Shown here piece after piece: positions 56,746 to 64,000 of a DNA stretch of 64,000 nt. The position numbers and the translations under genes were made by a program. The stretch comes from Symsagittifera roscoffensis. Lineage: Eukaryota > Xenacoelomorpha > Acoela > Convolutidae. Every line of letters starts with the position of its first letter. Within the stretch, counting starts at the first letter, position 1. The stretch covers positions 17,667,613 through 17,731,612 of the forward strand of contig NC_087071.1 of the NCBI RefSeq assembly GCF_963678635.1, written 5' to 3'. The notes under the pieces are model-generated. The model did no database searches. It had not been told where the DNA came from and saw nothing but the letters and a program-made list of their open reading frames with translations.

Positions 56746-57648
56746 TGTAACAGTCGCCTACTTAAGTCACATATGAGGTTAAAGAAAAATAGGCCCCATA
56801 AACATTGGCTCAAGAGTCAGGGACACTATCTCTTGTGTTTTTCTACCTCGAACGGTCGGATCCAATTCGGTTCACTTGCGACATGAGACTAAAACCCCTC
56901 GTTACAGCTTGAAGGCCACTACCAAAACACCCCCACTCTAGAAAATAAAAACGTCCCCATACTTACGTCTCAAAATACCTAAAATACGCGAACGCCGTTA
57001 AAAACAGGGTCGGAACATTCCGTTTTTTAGTTGTTTTTTACTAGACAGTGGAACTTTGATCCATTTCAGATGGATCAACCTAAAACTCTCCCCACCTCAA
57101 CATAACAAGTAAAAACACACTCAGGAAAACTAAATTGGGTACTCACATACCAGCACACTCGAGACTTGGAGTAACTAAATCAACTAGCAACTCTAGCCTT
57201 AAAGTGAATTAAGTTTTAATTCAAGAAGTCTGTAATCAATGAATTCCAGCAAAGGAAATGAGTTTCAACTTGGGAATTGAGTTTTTGGGACTGGATCATT
57301 GAGAGACCCCGATTGTCCACCTTTCCACCGAAGGTCCATTCTGGTCCACTTCTAATGAATATCTTCTGCTTTCGTGATCGTTCTGTCTCCAATTTCAGGA
57401 TAAGAAAGCTCTACTCTAGTGTGATACTATATCTGGAAATTGCGAATAGCAACTTCCCGCTGCTTTTTTGACCACTTTCCCGCGATTGTAGTTAGATTGT
57501 TCTGATTTTATATTTATGAGAATTTCAGTTGTCGCGAGAAAGTTGAGCATGACAAGCTCAATTCAAATTTTTCAAATATTCCATTTCACCCCAAAATCAC
57601 GTTGTTCGTATTGCTCAAGGTCAAACTTCCAAATATGACCGACTGGCA
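56746..57648 (-). repeat. 5' LTR (right edge of giant element)
   Basis: Matches 28,838-29,745 along its full length with scattered differences. It starts TGTAACAGTCG and ends GACTGGCA on the plus strand. No clear TATA box was identified. Confidence 0.85.
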
Positions 57649-58399
57649 CGACCATTGGGAGCCAAACTGTGACATTCGGCCAGAATGTACGAAAATGCAG
57701 TTTCGCAATTGAATTTTTATCGATTAGAAAAAAGAACATCTGACCGGGAAGATTGATGGTTTTAATGAATTGGCGACTTTGTTTGAACGATTGGACAGAT
57801 CGTGAAGGGTAGTTTTAACTGACATGCTAATTTTTAAAAATTCGATTTGGACATGAACGACACGTAACCTTTTATTATTTCGCACACACTGAAACGGCGA
57901 AAACACACAACAACAGTCGCAGCGGAAACAACAACGAAAAACCGACAACAGATTGAAATTGTAATTGGAGATTGTCAGGGACCATTCCGAGTTGTAACGA
58001 TTATTCTGCTACAATCGTTACAACGTAGAAGCCGAGAAAAAGAAAGTGTGTTGGGACTGCGTGTCTAACCTTCCAGAAAGAAATAGGAGTGCTAACTCCC
58101 CGGATTCCAGAATCCGGAGGGGTCTCGGGCTCAGAACTCGAACTGTTTTATATAAACTTCTAGCTTCCTGGTGATGCCCTAAGTTGAATTTAATTAAAAT
58201 CCAGATTCATTTTCAGAGAATGAGAAGCTAGGAGTTAGGGAAAGGGTTGATCCATTTTCGATGGAGATGATGATTTTTATCTACTGAACAAAAACAATCG
58301 TAATATTAAAAAAATAGAAGTAGCCCTGTTTTTAGGAGTGACCTCGTGGTCTGGGGAGACCCAGCCATGAGTTCACTATTTTTGTATATAATTAGGTTA
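57649..58399. other. Flank of giant element, no clear gene
   Basis: AT-rich. The first ~60 bases, read on the minus strand toward the LTR, could continue the interrupted LINE (…SLAPNG then LNVIPC across the element). Beyond this nothing is recognised. Confidence 0.35.
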
Positions 58400-59085
58400 A
58401 TTTGAGCGTTCTGGTCGATGCCGGAAAGCAGTAACAATTTGTCGACCCGATGTTAGGAAAACCAGCATAAGAACTGGCTTTGGCAGAGACGATGAAAAGC
58501 ATGTAGAGCTGTGTTTATACGCTAGCCAGTCGTTTTAGAACCTAGCTTTATTTTCCGTCAATAATTACTTCCAGGCGAATATTACAAATGTTATATCTTG
58601 AATATTTTTACGTCCGTTGGTTCGATTCGTAAAATCAAGTCTGCAATTTCGCTGTCAAAAATTGGCTCCGTCCAATTGTTTTGGATTTTATTTTCCCGAG
58701 CCATTTCAAATTTTCCAAGTTCAAACCATCGTGTAAGCGCATCATCATCATATGTTCCATCCACATGCTCCAAACCAAAGATTTCGCTTAAAGCATCTTT
58801 TGCTGATATTGCTGAGGCTAAGAAAGCGAGTAAAGCGAGTAGACGAGCGGAAGAAACGCCCAAGCCACCTTTGGCTGCCGGGAGAACTGCTTGTAAAAAC
58901 TGGTTATCATCTTTTTTCACATTAATGACCTTGCTTAACGAATTTCGTGGTAATTTATCGTATTGTTCCAAAAAATTATTTTGTAAAAAACAAGAGCTCG
59001 TACGCAAAAAAAAATAGGAATTCGAAATTGTGTTAAAATTGAATTTTACTCCGTACTCGTAGGCGAGCCAAAAAAAACTTCGCAC
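58400..59085 (-). pseudogene. PHD-type LINE, region after RT
   Basis: The main frame, 59,085-58,591, contains LPAAKGGLGVSSARLLALLAFLAS, the usual helical segment (LP…GGLG…A..AFLAS) after RT in this LINE type, and NWTEPIFDSEIADLIL. Weaker similarity goes on to about 58,400 (…PASTRTLKLT). It is the C-terminal continuation of the RT part above. Confidence 0.65.
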
Positions 59086-59803
59086 TTCTCAGTGCTCACG
59101 CTCAGGCCGTAAATTTGTTCCAATTTCAGAAGGTTTTTAAGGTCCCGGAGTACTACCTTATAGTCGTCGGCTAAATTTCTGTCATCTCAATACCAGATGT
59201 TAATTTTCGGCTCCAACTGTTTGACTATTGTCTGAATGGTTTCCGCAAAAAGGGGAAGGGCTTCAGGATCACCTTGCTGAGTTCCGTCTTCTGAACTTAT
59301 GACAGAGCTTCCGTAAAAAAGGTAACTAATTTTACTATACGCGCAATGGGTGTAATTATACAATTCGGTGCGATTTGAATAAACATGATTCAGCATTGTT
59401 TCTCTATTTAGAGAGTTAAAGACATTCTTAAAATCTAGTTTTAAAAGAACAGAGCATTTTGGATTATTGTCGCGTTCAATTAGGTTCCGGAACGAGTGTG
59501 CAGCTATTTCTGCTCCTCGTTTGGTACCGTATCTTATTGCTTTGTATAGGTCGAAATCGGTTACGAAAAAACTATCCACATTTTCTGGATTTGGAGCTGC
59601 AAATTTGGCTCGCTGAGGGTGCTTAGACAACAATTTTTGATAGTTATCAGTTGAAAAGGAGCAATTTTGTCATCCGAAGCAGCAGGCCTTATTCCTCCCT
59701 TTACATTTCCTTCATCGAGCTTACTACTTACTATCTTTCTTCTCTGCTCGAGGTCACTCAGAGGCGGGCTTGAAACTTGGAGATGGAGTTTTGGAAGTGA
59801 CAT
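59086..59803 (-). pseudogene. PHD-type LINE, reverse transcriptase part
   Basis: Two overlapping frames, 59,803-59,561 and 59,633-59,187. They contain SSKLDEGNVKGGIRPAASDD (pre-RT), then LLKLDFKNVFNSLNRETML (RT motif with first Asp) and DGTQQGDPEALPLFAETIQT (motif B). The catalytic YxDD is present at about 59,185-59,196 but reads WY-stop-DD: a TGA stands in place of the middle residue. STEKCEVFF follows. This is a non-LTR RT, inactive as it stands. Confidence 0.75.
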
Positions 59804-59823
59804 GTCATTTGCTCGAATTTTTT

Positions 59824-60190
59824 TTATTTATCAAAGAGCTCATATTTGTGGTCTGTTTGCGTCCACTTCTTTTCGGTCGTTCCAATTAGCCATTTTGTAA
59901 CATCTTCTACATCGTAGAAGATGTCATCTATTTTGTCCGACAGACTCTCCGCCAAGGGAACACGCGAGTCTTTTGGTACTCTCTCGAGTACTCGGACATT
60001 TGAGATGGCTGTATTAACATAATTATCTAGCACTAATTCATTACCTATTGTTGCTTTATTAACAGATTTTACATCAACGCATAAAGAACACTGAAACCAT
60101 TGGCTTTTCACAGAGTCGCTAAGAGAAATATTTACACAACTGATATGAAACCCACTAAAACAATAATCACATCTAATCCAAGTTATCAGT
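59824..60190 (-). pseudogene. PHD-type LINE, N-terminal PHD finger part
   Basis: The minus strand reads WIRCDYCFSGFHISCVN, then WFQCSLC. This is a PHD-like pattern of CxxC … H..C … CxxC, as found at the N-terminus of some LINE proteins. It is followed by a frame with VLERVPKDSRVPLAESLSDK, the pre-RT region usual in this LINE type. The frame stops at 59,824 before the RT part resumes. Confidence 0.65.
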
Positions 60191-60689
60191 TCTGAAGGTT
60201 TTCAGCAACCTTTGCTTGTACAGTCTCTTTTGTTTTTTTTTCATCTTGGCGCAGCATAAAGGTAAAAAAAGGTTTTGACTGGACTTTAGGGGACTTAACT
60301 AACCCATGATAAGCGGTTAGTGGGAATTTTATAATTCAGCAAATCATAGAAAAAAAAAGACAATTAAATTAATTTAAATTTTAAAATCGATTTATAAAAA
60401 TCAAAAACAAGGAACAATCTCACCCGAGCTCAGTAGGTCCAGCGGTGCACCACCAGACCCTTCAAGCCAGTTCCAGTTTCTCAACTCCCTACAGAAAGCC
60501 ACTTGACAGACCTCTCTCTAAAATTCCCCAGAGGGCGCTCCACAAACAGGCACAAACATCAAACATAACAAATCTATTTAAAAAGTTTATCACAACAATT
60601 AGGCTAAAAGGAACAGCACTGGGAAAATCAACAACAGGAAAGTATGCCCAGCCTGGATTCCGATTTAAGTTCCAACTCGAATCACAAAG
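60191..60689. other. Spacer with a low-confidence ORF
   Basis: A forward frame of 101 codons (60,445-60,750) is basic and has no known domain. It could be the N-terminal part of the ORF1 that follows. Confidence 0.35.
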
Positions 60690-61125
60690 GAATTCTTTAA
60701 CAGAGACTTCCTGTTTGATTTCTGCGCTTGTCATGAGCTTGAACAGCTGAAATTGGAAATAAACAATTTACGAAAAAATGACAAGATTGCTCCTAGTGTG
60801 AAGTCAGAGAAAATCAGATATTACAAAAAAAAACGAGAAACTTTGAAGATCAACGGACTGGAATACAAAGAAGAGGAGGTCAATGAACAGCTGAAGCATA
60901 AGTTAGTTGAGCTCTGTGGGAACAAACTGGGTGTGGATAAGAAGAATAGTGACATTTCTTCATGACATAGACTACCAAAAAGAAGGAATGATACGCATTA
61001 TCCAATGGTATTAGGGTTTGTCGCAAGAAGGAAAAAACAAGCCATTATGTATTCTAATTAAAAACTGAAAGAAAGAGACATATACAATTTGTTTCTTGAA
61101 GACACTAGTGTTGTTAGAAAAAGGG
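60690..61125 (+). pseudogene. LINE ORF1-like relic
   Basis: The forward frame runs from LEQLKLEINNLRKND (coiled coil) through TLKINGLEYKEEE and ELCGNKLGVDKKNSDISS. After an in-frame TGA it continues with HRLPKRRN…PMVLGFVARRKKQ, and after a TAA with KLKERDIYNLF. The order coiled coil, I/L-x-GL, LGVD…DI..SHRLP, then a P-x-x-x-x-F-R-R strand is the layout of RNA-binding ORF1 proteins of LINEs. It lies opposite in orientation to the LINE at 58.4-60.2 kb, so it is from another copy. Confidence 0.6.
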
Positions 61126-61146
61126 CGCTTATGCAACTTATAACCA

Positions 61147-61257
61147 GAAGATCGAAAGTATCATAGTAACCGAGGTTACAGAAAAGAGTTTCTTTATCAC
61201 ATTATCCACTCATAATCCTCGGAATTTTCCAGATAAGGAGAAGATAATGATAAAAAG
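61147..61257 (+). repeat. Dispersed repeat, copy 2 (partner at 26,095)
   Basis: Shares AGTATCATAGTAACCGAGGT and AGATAATGATAAAA with 26,095-26,215, same orientation. Confidence 0.65.
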
Positions 61258-61432
61258 GAGTCAAACGTGGTTATTCGTGATGGAAACCTACTTTGCTATA
61301 TGAAAAACAACCAGAAAAAAAAATGATTATCAAATGTTTTTTCGATCTACAAACTGCATACCAGAGTTTTACTTTCGTTCAGTATCTCAAAAAGAAAGTT
61401 TCGATAATAAATGAGCAGAAGGGAAATAAGCC

Positions 61433-63756
61433 ATGGTGATCTTCTATAGGTTTGCCAGACTTGTCGAGCCATCTCGTGAGTGGAAGACTATCATACGTTT
61501 CCTTATCCATGAAGGAGAAGCCATCTTTGATTTCTGGCCTATCTGCCTCCCTCTGTTCCTGTCTCATGTAGAACTCCGTCTTCTTACTCAAGCTATAGGC
61601 ATTTTGATGTTTGTCTCTCGTCCTATGCTCAATTATCATGTTGTATCCATCCAAGCGAACTATCCATCTCCCAATGTAGCTCTGATCCATTGAGTACGTT
61701 TTCAACCAGCTGAGTGCCCTGTTGTCGACTCGTAACTTAAACGACTCGCTACCTAGGTATACCCTTTATTTTTCGACAAAGGTGACCACCGCGAACATTT
61801 CTGCTTTAGGCGCCCCGTACTTCATCTCCGTATCACTCAAGACTTTACTCCCGTATGCTATCGGTCTCAAGACTGTCTTCCCGTTCCATTCCGGCTCTTG
61901 ATGTACAATGCCAGAAATCGCTACTGCTGACGGATCCGTGTCCAGCACGTACATTCGTTTTTCCGTTGGCATCCCTAGCTCCGGTGCTTCCCACAACTCC
62001 TTCTTTATTCTCTGGAATGACTCCTCTGCTGCATTGTTCCACGTGAATTTCTTGCCTTTGTGCCTCATCAGTTGATGCATCGGGTACACTTTGTCCGCAT
62101 AGCCCATTATTAACTCCCTGTAATTGTTCGCAAAACCCAAGAAGCTCATCAGTTGATGTTCCTTTTTTTGCGATTTCCAGGTCAAAATTGCTTCTACTGC
62201 ATCTGGGTCTGGTCTGATGCCATGTCTATCCACCATCTCCCCAGGTATTTAATCGAGTCCTTGAGTATTTCGCACTTTGATGGTTTGCACTTTAGTCCCG
62301 ATCTCTTCTTGCAGGCGAACACCTCGTCTAGTCGCTCGATGTGGTCTTCTAGTGTTGGTGTTGCTATTACCACGTGTCCACGTAGCACACTACCAGGTTG
62401 CCGTATTTCTTCGTTAGACCTATCAGTGCGTGTGCCATCAATCGTTGAAACGTAGTCGTGGCGTTGCAAAGACCAAAGGGTATCCTTCTCAATTGAAACA
62501 GCCCCAGCTCGTAGGCAAACCCTGTTTTATCCCTGTCTTGCTTCCTCAGTGGGACCTGCCAAAAAGTTGATCATAAATCAAGAGTCGTAAAAAGTTTTGC
62601 GTCCCCTAACTTCGAGAGGCTCTCATCAATCATAGGTATGGGATAGACATCCTTCACCGTGACTGAGTTCAGATACCGAAAGTCGCAACAAAACCTTAAT
62701 TGGTCGCCTTTCTTCTTAGCCATCACTATTCCACACGCCCACGGTGATTTAGATGATTCTATGATATCAAACTCTAGTAAGGTCTCTATTTCTTTTCTAC
62801 ATGCATCCGATTGGTGTGGGGTCATACGCCTCACCCCCTCCCTGTGCGGTACCGCCGACTCTTCAAGCTCTATTTCATGTTCAAGAAAACTACAACATCC
62901 AATGTCTGCCTTATGTTTCGAAAAAACGTCCTCATTCCGCTCTAGTACGTCCTTGATGGCTTTGAGCTGTTCGTCCGTTAACTTGCCCCTCAAGTGATTC
63001 GTTTCTGGTAAAAACCGGTTTATCCATTTCTATCTCCTCTAGTGTGGGTCTTTCGGGTAAATTTGTACAACTCGAAAGTCCATCATTTGTCTCTGACTTA
63101 AGTGATTTCACAAGACTTGATGTTTCTTTTATTTTCTTTAATCTTCTCAAGATACTAATCTTGTCCCTATGATTGGGACAATCAGGAACTTCGATTTCTT
63201 TTACATTTTTAGTCATTTCATATCGAGTTTTCACGGGTAAAGCGTATCCCAGTTTCCTTCCCCTCTGGATCGTGATGGGTATATCAAGAGTATTCAACAA
63301 GACACTGACGCAGAGGTCGTTCTTGGTTATCGAGAAGGATCTTCCTAAAACAGCAGCACTTTGACTACTTGGATTTGGGACTATGCATACTTGTTTGTTA
63401 TCACTTAATTCATTATAATTTTTCATCCGTAAGCCTACAATTGCCGCTTCGTTCGCTTTCAGCCTTACCTTCCTACTCAAGAATACCGGTGCTTTATTCT
63501 CATTTGCCATTATCAAATTTACCGGTTTAATTACGTACTTCCTATCCGGGTTCCGAATCCTGAACATGGCATTGCTTAGATCAATCGTTACGTCGAAATT
63601 CCTGATGAAGTCTCTGCTTAAAATGAATTGGTCAGACTCATCCAGGTTTTCCACCACAAGAAAGATCATCCACAGGTTTTGTTCCCCCAAGTTTGGGGCT
63701 ATAATTGGTGTCCTGCCTAGTACCCGCAGCGCCCCTTTGTTTGCAGCTGACACATT
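61433..63756 (-). pseudogene. RT/RNase H module, copy D (outside giant element)
   Basis: About 2.32 kb, highly similar to copies A-C but about 3.8 kb beyond the giant element's right LTR and on the same strand. It starts abruptly at 61,433 in the post-RNase H linker. The order is protease tail (63,768-62,932 frame), RT (62,993-62,571), the same one-base loss at YVDD near 62,375, then RNase H (62,236-61,766). Extra shifts lie near 63,003 and 62,230. It is followed at once by another module's end at the window edge. Confidence 0.85.
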
Positions 63757-64000
63757 TTCTTCGACCACCGGTTTATCGTCTGCTAATTTCTCGAGTAATC
63801 AGTTCAAGTCATCACCTATCTCTGTCCTTCCCGTTTCCACTTGATTGAGATTCATAGCCTTTTGCCTTAGTGTCCCCTCACAATTTTCGACTTGAGCATT
63901 ATCTCCATTGGCATCCCTTGGGTTCTTTTCAAGATTGTTTTCTCTGGACGTTTCTTTGGTAATTCGGGGTGATCTTCTATAGGTTTGCCAGAATTGTCGA
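63757..64000 (-). pseudogene. RT/RNase H module, copy E (partial)
   Basis: The last 244 bases match the post-RNase H linker and the in-frame TGA junction of the other modules (compare 49,480-49,720). The module therefore continues beyond the window and D/E form a second tandem array. Confidence 0.85.

Larger units (their letters stand above)
28838..57648 (-). mobile_element. Giant Ty3/gypsy-type LTR retrotransposon
   Basis: About 28.8 kb between two ~0.9 kb direct repeats with TG…CA ends. All protein signatures run on the minus strand: gag, aspartic protease, RT/RNase H in three tandem modules, integrase after RT (the Ty3/gypsy order), then about 12 kb of accessory ORFs before the polypurine tract. 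The 5-bp flanks are CAACC (28,833-28,837) and CGACC (57,649-57,653), a possible target duplication with one difference. The left flank is LINE coding sequence reaching exactly to the LTR. The element is clearly richer in GC than its surroundings and is inactivated by many stops and shifts. Typical gypsy elements are 5-10 kb. Confidence 0.85.

Overview
The window looks like nuclear DNA of an invertebrate animal. It is AT-rich and gene-poor, and about half of it is retroelement. Three cellular genes can be supported, all on the minus strand: LYRM4/ISD11 (10,984-11,265), the C-terminal exon of the deadenylase TOE1 (12,209-13,299) and the mitochondrial S-adenosylmethionine carrier SLC25A26 (24,862-25,680). 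LYRM4 and SLC25A26 are each complete in one exon. The species cannot be fixed from the sequence. PHD-finger LINEs, hAT and mariner relics and a very large Ty3/gypsy element fit many marine invertebrates.

Layout. 1-24.8 kb is AT-rich with the first two genes, relics of several non-LTR retrotransposons (2.1-4.5, 7.3, 21.8-22.7 kb), a mariner-like relic, dispersed tRNA-like sequences, a hAT-type MITE, and an array of ~0.95-1 kb repeats at 16-21.5 kb in which each full unit carries a tRNA-like segment. SLC25A26 follows at 24.9-25.7 kb. From 26.3 to 28.8 kb a minus-strand LINE relic is split by a hAT transposon with a perfect 8-bp target duplication.

28,838-57,648 is one minus-strand LTR retrotransposon of about 28.8 kb with ~0.9 kb LTRs and a visibly higher GC content than its surroundings. 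In sense order it has a leader with internal repeats, gag with two zinc knuckles, an aspartic protease, three tandem copies of a ~2.5 kb protease-tail/RT/RNase H module, and an integrase. Downstream of the integrase are ~12 kb of accessory ORFs: a macro-domain-like protein, a coiled-coil plus SGNH-hydrolase protein, a second SGNH-like protein and several unrecognised ORFs. A polypurine tract and the 3' LTR end it. A 1.88 kb tandem duplication has copied part of the 3' LTR together with the last ORF. The element is full of stops and frameshifts, and all RT copies share the same one-base loss at the catalytic YVDD site.

58.4-61.1 kb holds another PHD-finger LINE relic and a LINE ORF1 relic. From 61,433 to the window end a second, separate RT-module array starts and runs off the edge.

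The strongest candidates for something undescribed are the RT-module amplification and the macro/SGNH accessory cargo of the giant element.
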